A stretch of 64,000 nt of DNA from Desulfosudis oleivorans Hxd3 (GCF_000018405.1 NC_009943.1:3475001-3539000); one strand, 5' to 3'; positions 1 to 9,850 are shown, counted from the first letter of the stretch. Numbers and translations: made by a program. Notes: a model not told the origin generated them from the letters alone.

Positions 1-255
1 AGCGCCCTGTTTCAAAAAGAGGGGGTAACCGTGGAAACCGGCAGCCCTGCCCTTTTTCTGTGCACCATGAGCATCGTTGGCCAGTGCCTGCACCATTTCA
101 AGGCGAAAGAGGTTGTTGAAGCCCTGCGGCCAAAAAGCTTTGATCCGGCGAATATTGAAACCCTGGCCGATCATGTCACCCTGTTTTCCATCGGCGGCAT
201 TCGGGCACTGGCAAAACAGGAAAAAAGTAAAAAGGAGTTACCATGGAATCCGTGA
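1..255 (+). CDS. TetR-family regulator, C-terminal part (CecR/YbiH-like)
   Basis: The frame is open from base 1, so the DNA-binding N-terminus lies outside the window. The 84 visible residues end in a helix with HVTLFSIGGIRAL, which resembles the C-terminal ligand-binding domain (DUF1956 type) of CecR-like TetR repressors. CecR-type regulators often control efflux genes, and an RND pump lies just downstream, so local regulation is a reasonable inference. The stop overlaps the start of the DUF169 gene by 13 bases, suggesting translational coupling. Family assignment rests on the C-terminus only. Confidence 0.6.
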   Translation, partial: SALFQKEGVTVETGSPALFLCTMSIVGQCLHHFKAKEVVEALRPKSFDPANIETLADHVTLFSIGGIRALAKQEKSKKELPWNP

Positions 256-1061
256 TTGCAAAGGCGCTTGATCCCGAACACGCTCCCGTGGCCGTGATGC
301 TCTCCGGCACGAAACCGGACAATGCCCTGGGATTCAAGCCGGGCCGGTGGGGCTGCGTCATGTTCATGTTTGCCAATGCGGTCCGGGGCAAAACCGCAGC
401 CTTTGACAGAACCACTTACGGCTGCTGGGGCGGCGGCGTGGGCCTGGGGTTCGGCAACGCCTACGAACAGTTCCCCGGCGGCGTGCCCTGCTTTACCCGT
501 TTTCTCTCTTCAGGCAATAAACAGTGGGAAACCGGCCGCCAGGTGGGACAGGCTGTTGCCGAAAACGCGGGCAAGGAGTTTGCCGACAATTTTTTAAACG
601 GCGAGGCGTATGTCAAAAGCCCGGATCTGGTGGACCGCTTTCTGGAAGCGCTGCCCATCATGGACCACGGTTCCCCTTACGTGATATTCAAGCCCCTGGC
701 CGAAGTGGATGCCGCGACCGAGACACCGGAAACCGTGGTGTTTACCGTTGATCCGGACCGGGTGTCGGCCCTGGTGATCCTGGCCAACTACGGGAGGGGC
801 GGCATGGAAAACGCGATCATTCCCTGGGCCGCCGGGTGCCAGACCATCGGCATTATTCCTTTTAAGGAAGCGCAATCCGATTGTCCCAGGGCCGTGGTGG
901 GGCTTACCGATATCTCGGCCCGGAAATACACGCAAAACCTGCTGGGCAGAAACGTGCTCACCGTGGCCCTGCCCTGGCGGCTGTTTTGTGAAATGGAGAC
1001 AAACGTTCCGGGCAGCTTCCTGGAACGCCACACATGGCACTCTCTTGTGGAAAAGAAATGA
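243..1061 (+). CDS. DUF169 family protein
   Basis: This 272-aa protein has the features of the DUF169/COG2043 family, including AVRGKTAAFDR (about residues 46-56) followed by a Gly-rich YGCWGGGVGLGFGN stretch with a conserved Cys. The biochemical function of the family is not established. The ATG at 243 follows AAAGGAG and overlaps the end of the regulator gene, so the two are probably one transcript. Seventy bases separate it from the efflux adaptor. A link between DUF169 and efflux is inferred from position only. Confidence 0.75.
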   Translation: MESVIAKALDPEHAPVAVMLSGTKPDNALGFKPGRWGCVMFMFANAVRGKTAAFDRTTYGCWGGGVGLGFGNAYEQFPGGVPCFTRFLSSGNKQWETGRQVGQAVAENAGKEFADNFLNGEAYVKSPDLVDRFLEALPIMDHGSPYVIFKPLAEVDAATETPETVVFTVDPDRVSALVILANYGRGGMENAIIPWAAGCQTIGIIPFKEAQSDCPRAVVGLTDISARKYTQNLLGRNVLTVALPWRLFCEMETNVPGSFLERHTWHSLVEKK

Positions 1062-1131
1062 TTTTTCCGCGGCTTCACGTCTCAGCCGGCCGCTGAAACA
1101 TGACATGATGTAAAAACGTGGAGGTTTGTGA

Positions 1132-2325
1132 ATGCAACGGTTTGGTAAAAACAAAATTGTACCGTCAGCGCTGATTGTGGCGGTGGTGCTGACCGGCTTG
1201 GTACTGGTTTCCGGGTGCAGGGACAACAACCCGCCCCCCCAGCGCCCGGCCCCGGAGGTGGGCGTTGTCACCATCGAAGAACAGCCGGTGGCCCTGACCA
1301 CTGAACTGCCGGGACGGGCCGCCCCCTTTCTGATGGCGGACATCCGGCCCCAGGTCAACGGCATCATTCAGAAGCGCCTGTTTGAAGAGGGGGCCATGGT
1401 AAAGGCCGGCCAGGTACTCTACCAGATTGATCCGGCCCAGTTCGAGGCGGTTTACGCAGCGGCCAAAGCCGCCCTGGATCGATCGCAATCCAACCTGGCG
1501 TCGGTGCAGGCGCGGGCCGACCGGTACCGGGAACTGCTGGCGGCAAAAGCGGTCAGCCAACAGGACGTTGATGATGCCGATGCGGCCCTTTCCCAGGTCC
1601 GGGCCGATATCGAATACTGGAAGTCGGAACTTGAAAAGGCCGGCATCAATCTTAATTATACACGGGTGACGGCCCCCATTTCCGGCCGCATCGGCCGGTC
1701 ATCGGTCACCGCCGGCGCGGTTGTGACGGCCTACCAGCCCGTGCCGCTGTCCACCATCGTCCAGTTGAATCCCATTTATGTGGATGTGACCCAGTCATCG
1801 TCTGAGCTTTTGCGCTTGGGCCGGGACCTGGAGACCGGCAAGATCACAAACGGCACCGACGCGACAAAAAAGGTGCGCATTCTTCTGGAGGACGGCACGC
1901 CCTACCCCCATGAAGGCACGCTGCAATTCCGGGACGTGACCGTGGACCCGTCTACCGGATCGTACGTGCTGCGCGTCAAGGTGCCCAACCCGGAACAGGT
2001 GCTGATGCCGGGCATGTTTGTACGGGCCGTGGTGATGGAGGGAACGGCGCCCCGGGCCATTCTGGCGCCCCAGCAGGGTGTGGCACGGAACACCAAGGGC
2101 GAGCCCCTGGCTCTGGTGGTCAACAGCGACAACGTGATCAAACAGCGCATCCTGACTGTTGAACGGGCCATCGGCAACCAGTGGCTGGTGCTGTCCGGCC
2201 TGTCCGCCGGGGACCGGGTGGTGGTGGAGGGCCAGTTAAATATCCGGCCGGACATGACGGTCAAGCCCATTCCTGCGGACATTCCATCTTCCGGCGAAAC
2301 GCCCGCACCCGCGCCATCCAACTGA
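1132..2325 (+). CDS. RND efflux periplasmic adaptor (AcrA/MexA family) lipoprotein
   Basis: A 397-aa membrane-fusion protein of the HlyD/AcrA class. The N-terminus has a lipoprotein signal with lipobox LVSGC (about residues 25-29). Then come a lipoyl half (RPQVNGIIQKRLFEEGAMVKAG), an Ala/Arg-rich alpha-hairpin (about 100-165), the second lipoyl half and a beta-barrel/membrane-proximal region. It bridges the inner-membrane pump and the outer-membrane channel. GGAGG at 1120 precedes the ATG by 7 bases. The pump gene follows after 12 bases, so this is an operon. The low-complexity C-terminus (Pro/Ala/Ser) is typical. Confidence 0.95.
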   Translation: MQRFGKNKIVPSALIVAVVLTGLVLVSGCRDNNPPPQRPAPEVGVVTIEEQPVALTTELPGRAAPFLMADIRPQVNGIIQKRLFEEGAMVKAGQVLYQIDPAQFEAVYAAAKAALDRSQSNLASVQARADRYRELLAAKAVSQQDVDDADAALSQVRADIEYWKSELEKAGINLNYTRVTAPISGRIGRSSVTAGAVVTAYQPVPLSTIVQLNPIYVDVTQSSSELLRLGRDLETGKITNGTDATKKVRILLEDGTPYPHEGTLQFRDVTVDPSTGSYVLRVKVPNPEQVLMPGMFVRAVVMEGTAPRAILAPQQGVARNTKGEPLALVVNSDNVIKQRILTVERAIGNQWLVLSGLSAGDRVVVEGQLNIRPDMTVKPIPADIPSSGETPAPAPSN

Positions 2326-2337
2326 CGGAGATCTTTC

Positions 2338-5300
2338 ATGCTTTCAAAATTCTTTCTAGACCGTCCGGTCTTTGCCTGGGTGATCGCCATCATCATGATG
2401 ATCGGCGGGGGGCTGGCCATTTACAACATGCCCATCTCCCAATACCCGCCCATTGCGCCGCCCTCCATCGCCATTGACGCCTTTTATCCCGGGGCCTCGG
2501 CTGAAACCGTGGAAAACAGTGTGGTGCAGATCATTGAGCAGAAAATGACCGGGTTTGACAAGCTGCTCTACATGACGGCCAGCAGCGACGCCTCGGGGTC
2601 GGGCCGCATCGAGCTCACCTTTCAGCCTGGCACCGATCCCGACCTGGCCTGGTCTCAGGTGCAGAACAAGCTGCAACTGGCCATGTCCAGCCTGCCCGAC
2701 GTGATTCAACGCCAGGGCGTCAAGGTCAGCAAGTCCACCCGCAACTACCTGCTCATCGTGGGCCTGATCTGCGATGACGGCAGCATGAACGGCAACGACC
2801 TGCGCGACTACGCCCAGTCCAGCCTGGAAAAGGTGCTGGCCCGGGTGCCGGGCGTGGGCGAAGTGGAGAGCTTCGGGAGCCAATATGCCATGCGGGTCTG
2901 GCTGGATCCGGACAAGCTGAACAGCTATCACATGACCATTGAGGATGTGATAGCGGCCCTTCGCGTCTATAACGTGGAGGTATCCGCCGGCCAGTTCGGG
3001 GGCATGCCCTCGGTGAAGGGCCAGCGGCTCAACGCATCCATCATCGTTCAGAGCCTTTTGAAAACCCCGGAAGAGTTTGCCGACATCCCCCTGCGCATCG
3101 ACGCCGACGGTGCTGTTGTGCGGCTGGGGGATGTGGCCCGCACCGAACTGGGCACCGAGCGGTATGACGTGGATGCCCTGTTCAACGGTAATCCCGCCGC
3201 CGCCCTTGCCATCCGGCAGGCAGCCGGCGCCAATGCCCTGGACACCGCCGACGCCATTCGGGCCAAGCTGGACGAACTTTCCGAATACTTTCCCCCAGGC
3301 GTGAAGGTATTCTACCCTTTTGATACCACGCCCTTTATCAGGGTGGCCATCGACGACGTGGTCAAGACCCTTTTTGAGGCCATCCTCCTGGTGTTCCTGA
3401 TCATGTTCCTCTTTCTGGGCAACATTCGGGCCACCCTGATTCCCACACTGGCCGTGCCCGTGGTAATTCTGGGTACCTTTGCCGTGCTGGGCTTTTTCGG
3501 CTATACCATTAATATGCTCACCATGTTTGCCATGGTGCTGGCCATCGGCCTGCTGGTGGACGACGCCATCGTGGTGGTGGAAAACGTGGAGCGGATCATG
3601 CACGATGAGGGACTTGGCCCCCGCCAGGCAACGGCCAAGTCCATGGAAGAGATCACCTCCGCCCTGATCGGCATCGGCCTGGTGCTGGCCGCTGTGTTTG
3701 GGCCCATGGCCTTTTTCGGCGGTTCCACCGGTGTGATCTACCGCCAGTTTTCCGTGACCATCATCGCGGCCATGCTGCTCTCCGTGGTGGTGGCCCTGAT
3801 CCTCACCCCGGTGCTGTGCGCCTCCCTGCTGCGGCCCGTGGCCATGCGGGAGGAAAAAGCGAAAACCGTCCTGGCGCCCTTTCGCCGGTTTTACCACCGC
3901 TTCGACAAGGGGTTCAACTGGGCCCGGGACCGTTATGGAGCCGCCATCGGCAACATTCTGCAGCGCCGGTACCGGTACATGGTCCTTTACCTGCTGATCG
4001 TGGCGGCACTGGCCTTCCTGTTTCTGCGCATGCCCACCGCCTACCTGCCGGACGAGGACCAGGGGGTGATGCTTTTCCAGGCCCAGTTGCCATCCGGCTC
4101 CACAGAGGAACAGACCAGCAAGGTGTTAAACGAAGTGAAGGCCTATTTTCTGGAAAACGAGACCGAGGCCGTGGACTCGGTCATGACCCTGTCGGGCAGA
4201 AGCTTTGCCGGCGGTGGCCAGAACGTGGGCATGGGGTTTGTCCGGCTTAAGGACTGGGATTTACGGGACCGGCCCGACCTGAAGGTCAAGGCTGTGGTGG
4301 GCCGGGCAATGGGACGGTTCTCACAAATTCACAACGCCCGGGTGTTTGCTTTTGCCCCGCCCTCGGTGCCCGAACTGGGCACGGCCACCGGTTTTGAGTT
4401 TCAGCTTCAGGACCGGGGCGGCATCGGCCACGAAAAGCTGATGGCGGCCCGAAACCAGTTGCTGGGCATGGCGTTCGCGGACCCGCGGCTGACCCGGGTG
4501 CGGCCCAACGGCATGGAGGACGTGGCCCAGTACCGCATTGACGTGGACTGGGACAGGGCCGGAGCCATGGGGGTTCCCATCAACGCCATCCACAACACCA
4601 TTGCCGCCTCCTTTGGCGGGGCTTATGTGAACGATTTTATTCAGGGCGGCCGGGTCAAGCGGGTCTATGCCCAGGCCGACGCCCCTTACCGCATGCTGCC
4701 CGAAGACCTGGAGCGGCTCTACGTGCGCAATCGGTCAGGCACCATGACCCCGCTGTCCGCCTTTGCCAGCGGAAACTGGGAGTATGGCTCTCCGCGCCTT
4801 GAACGGTTCAACGCCTTTCCTTCTATGAACATTCAGGGTGAGGCGGCGCCGGGAAGAAGTACCGGCGAGGCCATGGCCGCCATGGAGGAGATTGCGGCCC
4901 GGCTGCCCGAGGGCCTGGGGTTTGACTGGAGTGGGATCTCCTACCAGGAGCGCATGGCCACGGCCCAAACCGGCCTGCTTTACACCTTTTCCACCATCGT
5001 GATCTTCCTCTGCCTGGCGGCCCTGTACGAGAGCTGGACCGTTCCCATCTCCGTCATGCTGGCCCTGCCCCTGGGCCTGATCGGCGGGATGATCGCCTCC
5101 ATGCTACGGGGCTTTCCCAATGACGTCTATTTTCAGATCGGCCTGCTCACCGTGGTGGGGCTCACCACCAAGAACGCCATTCTGATCGTTCAGTTCGCCA
5201 TGGCCAAATCCGCCGAGGGCATGCGGCTGGTGGACGCCACCCTGATGGGGGCACGGCTGCGGCTGCGGCCCATTGTGATGACCTCCATGGCCTTTGGTTT

Positions 5301-5517
5301 CGGCGTTCTGCCCCTGACCCTGGCCACAGGTGCCGGGGCCGGGGCACAGACCGCCATCGGCACCGGTGTGCTGGGCGGTATGATCACCGCCACCTTTCTG
5401 GCGATCTTTTTCATTCCGCTTTTTTACGTGATTGTGGTCAACCTGTTTGGCCGGAAAAAAGGCGCAACCTCGGAAACCGTGGCCTTTTCTTCGGAAACCA
5501 CGCCCAGGGAGTTGTAA
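2338..5517 (+). CDS. RND multidrug efflux pump, inner-membrane subunit (AcrB/MexB, HAE1 family)
   Basis: The 1059-aa length fits HAE1 transporters (about 1030-1050). It starts MLSKFFLDRPVFAWVIAI, the standard TM1 entry. The proton-relay aspartates are visible in GLLVDDAIVVVENVER (D408 and D409, equivalent to AcrB D407/D408). Two large periplasmic loops and twelve TM segments are evident. The substrate cannot be read from sequence, but the HAE1 type usually exports hydrophobic or amphiphilic compounds. It forms one operon with the adaptor and the outer-membrane factor. Confidence 0.97.
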   Translation: MLSKFFLDRPVFAWVIAIIMMIGGGLAIYNMPISQYPPIAPPSIAIDAFYPGASAETVENSVVQIIEQKMTGFDKLLYMTASSDASGSGRIELTFQPGTDPDLAWSQVQNKLQLAMSSLPDVIQRQGVKVSKSTRNYLLIVGLICDDGSMNGNDLRDYAQSSLEKVLARVPGVGEVESFGSQYAMRVWLDPDKLNSYHMTIEDVIAALRVYNVEVSAGQFGGMPSVKGQRLNASIIVQSLLKTPEEFADIPLRIDADGAVVRLGDVARTELGTERYDVDALFNGNPAAALAIRQAAGANALDTADAIRAKLDELSEYFPPGVKVFYPFDTTPFIRVAIDDVVKTLFEAILLVFLIMFLFLGNIRATLIPTLAVPVVILGTFAVLGFFGYTINMLTMFAMVLAIGLLVDDAIVVVENVERIMHDEGLGPRQATAKSMEEITSALIGIGLVLAAVFGPMAFFGGSTGVIYRQFSVTIIAAMLLSVVVALILTPVLCASLLRPVAMREEKAKTVLAPFRRFYHRFDKGFNWARDRYGAAIGNILQRRYRYMVLYLLIVAALAFLFLRMPTAYLPDEDQGVMLFQAQLPSGSTEEQTSKVLNEVKAYFLENETEAVDSVMTLSGRSFAGGGQNVGMGFVRLKDWDLRDRPDLKVKAVVGRAMGRFSQIHNARVFAFAPPSVPELGTATGFEFQLQDRGGIGHEKLMAARNQLLGMAFADPRLTRVRPNGMEDVAQYRIDVDWDRAGAMGVPINAIHNTIAASFGGAYVNDFIQGGRVKRVYAQADAPYRMLPEDLERLYVRNRSGTMTPLSAFASGNWEYGSPRLERFNAFPSMNIQGEAAPGRSTGEAMAAMEEIAARLPEGLGFDWSGISYQERMATAQTGLLYTFSTIVIFLCLAALYESWTVPISVMLALPLGLIGGMIASMLRGFPNDVYFQIGLLTVVGLTTKNAILIVQFAMAKSAEGMRLVDATLMGARLRLRPIVMTSMAFGFGVLPLTLATGAGAGAQTAIGTGVLGGMITATFLAIFFIPLFYVIVVNLFGRKKGATSETVAFSSETTPREL

Positions 5518-5518
5518 T

Positions 5519-6952
5519 ATGATGCGAAACAGAGGAACCGCACTGACGCTAGCGGCCCTGCTGCTGGCTGGCTGCACACTGGCCCCCCGGTATGAACGGC
5601 CCCAGGCCCCGGTATCCGACCAGTGGCCGGCGGGCCCGGCCTATGTTCAGGAAGAGACGGACGGCGCGGCTGCCGCCGCCGACCTTGCCATTGATGCTTT
5701 TTTCACCGAGCCGCGCCTGGTCCAGGTCATTGACATGGCCCTTGCCAGCAACCGGGATCTGCGCACCGCGGCCCTGAACGTGGAGCGGGCACGGGCCTAT
5801 TACCGGATTTCCCGGGCCGAGCTGCTGCCGAAGATCAACGCCACGGGCACCGGCTACAAGGGCCGGGTGCCGGCCGATCTTTCCAGTTCCGGCAGCGCCA
5901 TGACCGTTGAGGAGTACAACGTTAACCTGGGCATCACCGCCTGGGAGATTGATCTTTTCGGCCGTATTCGCAGCCTCAAGGCCCGTGCCCTGGAAGAGTT
6001 TCTGGCCACGGAAGCGGCCCGCCGGGGCGCCAGAATACTGCTGGTGTCGGAAACGGCGGGCGCATGGCTGACCCTGGCCGCGGACACCGAGACCCTGGAT
6101 CTGGCCCAATCCACCCTGGCCACCCGCCAGGTGGCCCGCGATATGGTGGCCCGGCGGGTGGAGGTGGGGCTGGCCGCTGAAATAGACCTGCACCAGGCCC
6201 AGACCCAGGTGGATGAAGCCAGAAGCGCGGTGGCCCGGCTCACGGCCCAGGTGGCCAAGGACAGGAATGCCCTGAACCTGCTGGCCGGGGGACCGGTGCC
6301 GGAGGAACTGCTGCCACGGTCCCTGGACGAAATGACGGTCCTGCCCGACCTGGCCGCCGGAACCCCTTCGGAAATCCTGCTCAACCGCCCTGACATCCGC
6401 CAGGCGGAAAGCCGGCTCAAGGCCGCCTATGCCAACATCGGCGCGGCCCGGGCCGCCTTTTTTCCTTCCATCACCCTGACCGGGACCCTGGGCACGGCCA
6501 GCAGCGAGCTGTCCGGCCTGTTTGACACCGAGTCAGACACCTGGAGCTTTGCGCCCAAAATCTCCATGCCGATTTTCGATCCCCGCACATGGTCGGCCCT
6601 GAAGGTGACAAAGGTGGACCGGGAGATCGCCCTGGCCCAGTACGAAAAGGCCATTCAGACCGCTTTTCGCGAGGTGGCCGATACCCTGGCAAGTCGGGGC
6701 ACCCTTCAGGAACAGCTGGACGCCCAGGCCTCCCTTGTAAGGGCCACCGCCGAAATCTGCCGCATTGCCCAGGCCCGGTATGACGCCGGCGCCATGATCT
6801 ACCTGGGGGTTCTGGATGCCCAGCGCTCCCTGTACGCGGCCCGGCAGGGCCTGATAGCCGTTCGCCTGGCAGATATGGCCAGCAGAATACGGCTCTATGC
6901 GGTGCTGGGCGGCGGGCAGACGACAGCGGAACCCCGGGAGGAAAACGAATAA
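5519..6952 (+). CDS. Outer-membrane efflux channel (OprM/NodT family) lipoprotein
   Basis: About 477 aa when started at the ATG at 5519, which has AGGGAG seven bases upstream. A longer in-frame reading from 5432 runs into the pump gene and lacks the signal peptide at its start. Lipobox LLLAGC is followed by TLAPRYERP, the classic start of NodT-family OMFs. Two OEP repeats follow, with NRPDIRQAE near the middle and FPSITLTG after it. It completes the tripartite pump with the two genes upstream. Confidence 0.95.
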   Translation: MMRNRGTALTLAALLLAGCTLAPRYERPQAPVSDQWPAGPAYVQEETDGAAAAADLAIDAFFTEPRLVQVIDMALASNRDLRTAALNVERARAYYRISRAELLPKINATGTGYKGRVPADLSSSGSAMTVEEYNVNLGITAWEIDLFGRIRSLKARALEEFLATEAARRGARILLVSETAGAWLTLAADTETLDLAQSTLATRQVARDMVARRVEVGLAAEIDLHQAQTQVDEARSAVARLTAQVAKDRNALNLLAGGPVPEELLPRSLDEMTVLPDLAAGTPSEILLNRPDIRQAESRLKAAYANIGAARAAFFPSITLTGTLGTASSELSGLFDTESDTWSFAPKISMPIFDPRTWSALKVTKVDREIALAQYEKAIQTAFREVADTLASRGTLQEQLDAQASLVRATAEICRIAQARYDAGAMIYLGVLDAQRSLYAARQGLIAVRLADMASRIRLYAVLGGGQTTAEPREENE

Positions 6953-6972
6953 AAACCCGCGGGAAAATCAAT

Positions 6973-7878
6973 ATGGTTTTTTTTAAAAACAGATGCCTTG
7001 CTTTGCTGGCGGCCATGCTGCTGGTGCTGCCATGTTCCGGAGCCGGTGCATCAGACACCTTCGCAATCAACGATGAGGGTCCCATAACCCCTGCACGGCC
7101 TGCGATGACGGCCCATGATCGCGCCGTATCCGACGAAGACCCCCGGCGCGCCATTCAGGACTACCTGGCCAACCTCTCCTTTTACGAACCCACCTACTTT
7201 CTGCCGGGCACCGACCTTTCAAAAAGCAAGTTCCAGCTCAGCTTCAAGTACCGACTGTTTGGCCCGGACAAGCCCCTTACCCGGAACCATCCCTGGATAT
7301 CCGGGCTTCACCTTGGATACACGCAGACCTCTCTGTGGGACCTTGAGTCCAGTTCCAAGCCCTTTGTGGACACCAGTTACAAACCGGAAATTTTTTTTCT
7401 GTCAGACAACATTCAGGCCCGCCCTTCCTGGCTGAACGCCTGGGTCATTCAGGCCGGGCTTAAACACGAATCCAACGGCCACAGCGGCATTGAGTCCAGA
7501 AGCACCAACTATACCTATTTAAAAACCGGTTTTGTTTTCGACCTTGCCGGCGACTACCGGATGGGTATCTCCCCCCAGGTTTGGATGTTTCACAACAATG
7601 ACGACAGGACCAACCCGGACCTTGAGGATTACCGGGGATTTTTTGAAATCGAGACCGGCGTCAGCAAACTGGAAAGTTTCGCCCTGATCAGTACCTTCCG
7701 GCACGGCTCGGCCGGCCCCACGGTACATGTCGATTTTTCCTACCCCCTGAGCCGGCTGTTTGCCGACAACATCGACTTCTACCTCTATACCCAGTATTTT
7801 TCCGGCTACGCCGAAACCCTGAAAAATTACCGGCAGAAATACGAGGCCATCCGCATAGGCATCGCCATTACCCGGTGA
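6973..7878 (+). CDS. pldA: Outer-membrane phospholipase A (OMPLA)
   Basis: A 301-aa protein with a Sec signal peptide and a beta-barrel domain. The catalytic triad is visible: H165 and S167 in KHESNGHSG and N179 in RSTNYTYL, with the same spacing as E. coli PldA (H142, S144, N156). It hydrolyses glycerophospholipids in the outer leaflet when membrane asymmetry is lost. It lies 20 bases after the efflux channel gene and may share its transcript, linking envelope repair to efflux. That link is inference. Confidence 0.9.
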   Translation: MVFFKNRCLALLAAMLLVLPCSGAGASDTFAINDEGPITPARPAMTAHDRAVSDEDPRRAIQDYLANLSFYEPTYFLPGTDLSKSKFQLSFKYRLFGPDKPLTRNHPWISGLHLGYTQTSLWDLESSSKPFVDTSYKPEIFFLSDNIQARPSWLNAWVIQAGLKHESNGHSGIESRSTNYTYLKTGFVFDLAGDYRMGISPQVWMFHNNDDRTNPDLEDYRGFFEIETGVSKLESFALISTFRHGSAGPTVHVDFSYPLSRLFADNIDFYLYTQYFSGYAETLKNYRQKYEAIRIGIAITR

Positions 7879-8299
7879 TGCGGTATGGGTGGCCGGAAGA
7901 TAACATGCGCCACTCCTGTTGCCGCCTTCCCTTTGCTTGTCGAGCCCGGCATCCTTTCCAGCACGTGGCCAAGCTCGCCCCTCCCGCTCACAATACCTGT
8001 GACTTTTCCGGCTTCACCCTTCTGATTGACACTTTTTGGGGGTGTGCTAACATAAATCAATTTTCTATTTATGCCGCACGGTTGCAGCGGTCGGCAAAAT
8101 TTGTCGCGGGACGGGGATGGTTGGGCAACATGCCTGATTGCATTCGGGTAACATAGCAAAAACGATTCGGCACGGCCCGTCAGAACAAGGGCGCCTGCCC
8201 CAACGATCATAAAGGGACGAAGATCAATTTCATTGGCGGGGGGATGTCGGCGGGGTGAGGTGGCCCGCCCTTGCACCATGCGGCCTATCACTGTCAGGG
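7879..8299 (+). other. Intergenic region without a convincing gene
   Basis: About 420 bases between the phospholipase gene and the caspase remnant. Open frames are present on both strands but have no ribosome-binding site, no domain signal and poor codon structure. It may contain decayed coding sequence, because a caspase 3' remnant starts at its right end. A promoter for the downstream caspase genes could lie here or just after the remnant, but I cannot point to one. Confidence 0.5.
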
Positions 8300-8441
8300 C
8301 AGGGCTGCGGCCTGTTCACCTGTTTTCTGCTCAGAGGCATAAAAGACGGAAACGGTATCAACCCGGATGGCTACCTTCGCATGGATGGACCTGCACGGCT
8401 ACCTCTGGCCCCGGGTGGAAAGCATCGCCCGGAAACAGTAA
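8300..8441 (+). pseudogene. Remnant of an ankyrin-caspase gene (3' end, frameshifted)
   Basis: Translated, this stretch gives GLFTCFLLRGIKDGN and INPDGYLRMD, then after a one-frame change near 8386 DLHGYLWPRVESIARKQ and a stop at 8439. Both parts align with the C-terminus of the intact caspase genes downstream (GLFTYFLLKGIKNED, NPDGSLRMDDLFGY, ERIARKQ). The upstream caspase and ankyrin sequences are missing. It is a decayed fourth member of the tandem family. Confidence 0.8.
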
Positions 8442-8493
8442 CATAACTAGCATACACCGCAGTTGATGAAAGGGAAGTAATAGAGAAGGGGCT

Positions 8494-9780
8494 ATGAAAA
8501 AAACTATCACATTCATTTTAATCGTTGCACTGTTCTTGGTCCTGCCGTCATGCGCCACGCTCACCCAGCTGGGGAAGGCGGCAAGGAGCGGAGATATCAG
8601 ACAGGTAGAAACGCTTTTAAAAAACGGCGCCGATGTGAATGAAACGGCGTTGATGGGCGTAACACCTCTGTATGAAGCGGTTTTATATGATGCCCCCATA
8701 GAGATAGTAAGGCTTCTGCTTGATAACGGCGCCGACGTCAACAGAGGGATGGGGAATGGATGGAAGCCTATACATCTGGCGGTTGATAACGGCAATGCCG
8801 CTGTAGTCAAGCTTCTGATTGACCGGGGGGCAGATGTCTCTTTTCAGAATCCCCATGGCAAAACCCCGTTACAAATGGCCCAGGAAAACGGCCAGGCCGT
8901 TATGCTTCGCCTGCTTCAGGATGCAGAGGAGAAGCAGTATAAAGCACTTTTTGCAAAATCTGATATAGAGGCCCGACCTTCGATCGACGGCGGCTCCGTT
9001 TCGATTCTCAAATCAGACGTCGATGACCCTCCTTCCATTCATTCAAAGAACAACCACAGCGCTTATGCCATCGTCGTCGGCATTGAAAGTTATCGTCAGC
9101 AACTTCCCAAGGCAGATTTTGCCGCCCGGGACGCGCAGACAATGACCAGTTATTTGACAAAAGCCATGGGGTATCCTGAAGAAAACGTGGTGACGCTTTT
9201 AAACGACCGGGCGGCGAAAAGTGATTTTGAAAAATATTTTGAAAAATGGCTGTCCAACAACGTGGAGACGGGCAGTACGGTTTTTGTCTATTTTTCCGGC
9301 CATGGCGCGCCCGACCCCAAAACCGGTTCTGCCTACCTGGTGCCCTATGACGGAGACCCTACATTTATCGCTGAGACCGGCTACTCGTTAAGCAGAATGT
9401 ATACCGCCCTGGGCAAACTTCCGGCAAAGGAGATCATCGTTGCCCTGGACTCCTGCTTTTCCGGCGCCGGTGGCCGGTCGGTGCTGGCCAAAGGGGCCCG
9501 GCCCCTGGTGATGAACCTTCAGACCGGAACAGCCATATCAAAAAACATGACCGTGATTGCCGCTTCAGCGGGCGACCAGATCAGCTCCACCTATGACGAA
9601 AAGGGCCACGGCCTGTTCACCTACTTTCTGCTCAAAGGCATCAAGAACGAGGATGTGCTCAACCCGGACGGCTCCCTTCGCATGGACGACCTGTTCGGCT
9701 ACATCTCGCCTCAGGTGGAGCGCATTGCGCGCAAACAATACAACAACGAACAGACACCGCAGCTGATCGGGGCGAAGTAG
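8494..9780 (+). CDS. Ankyrin-repeat caspase-like (peptidase C14) lipoprotein 1
   Basis: A 428-aa protein. Signal peptide with lipobox LPSC (Cys20), then about four ankyrin repeats (residues 25-150, repeated NGADVN motifs), a linker, and a C14 caspase-like domain (about 185-428). The catalytic dyad is visible: H270 in YFSGHGAP and C321 in LDSCFSGAGGRS. It is predicted to be anchored in the envelope facing the periplasm. First of three tandem paralogues, with RBS GAAGGGG before the ATG. The ankyrin part could bind a partner that activates proteolysis, but that is inference. Confidence 0.92.
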   Translation: MKKTITFILIVALFLVLPSCATLTQLGKAARSGDIRQVETLLKNGADVNETALMGVTPLYEAVLYDAPIEIVRLLLDNGADVNRGMGNGWKPIHLAVDNGNAAVVKLLIDRGADVSFQNPHGKTPLQMAQENGQAVMLRLLQDAEEKQYKALFAKSDIEARPSIDGGSVSILKSDVDDPPSIHSKNNHSAYAIVVGIESYRQQLPKADFAARDAQTMTSYLTKAMGYPEENVVTLLNDRAAKSDFEKYFEKWLSNNVETGSTVFVYFSGHGAPDPKTGSAYLVPYDGDPTFIAETGYSLSRMYTALGKLPAKEIIVALDSCFSGAGGRSVLAKGARPLVMNLQTGTAISKNMTVIAASAGDQISSTYDEKGHGLFTYFLLKGIKNEDVLNPDGSLRMDDLFGYISPQVERIARKQYNNEQTPQLIGAK

Positions 9781-9850
9781 TTGAATGGGATAGAAACGAA
9801 GATCACCAAAAAGAACTGTGCAAATACAGATCCTGTTGAAAGGGGCTACG

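Noticed and set aside
594-1367. A 257-aa minus-strand frame
   Set aside because: It lies opposite the DUF169 and adaptor genes and has no start signal or recognised motif.
2356-3897. A 513-aa open frame on the minus strand opposite the RND pump
   Set aside because: It is His/Gly-rich antisense of a GC-rich gene, with no RBS or domain, and the plus-strand pump is certain.
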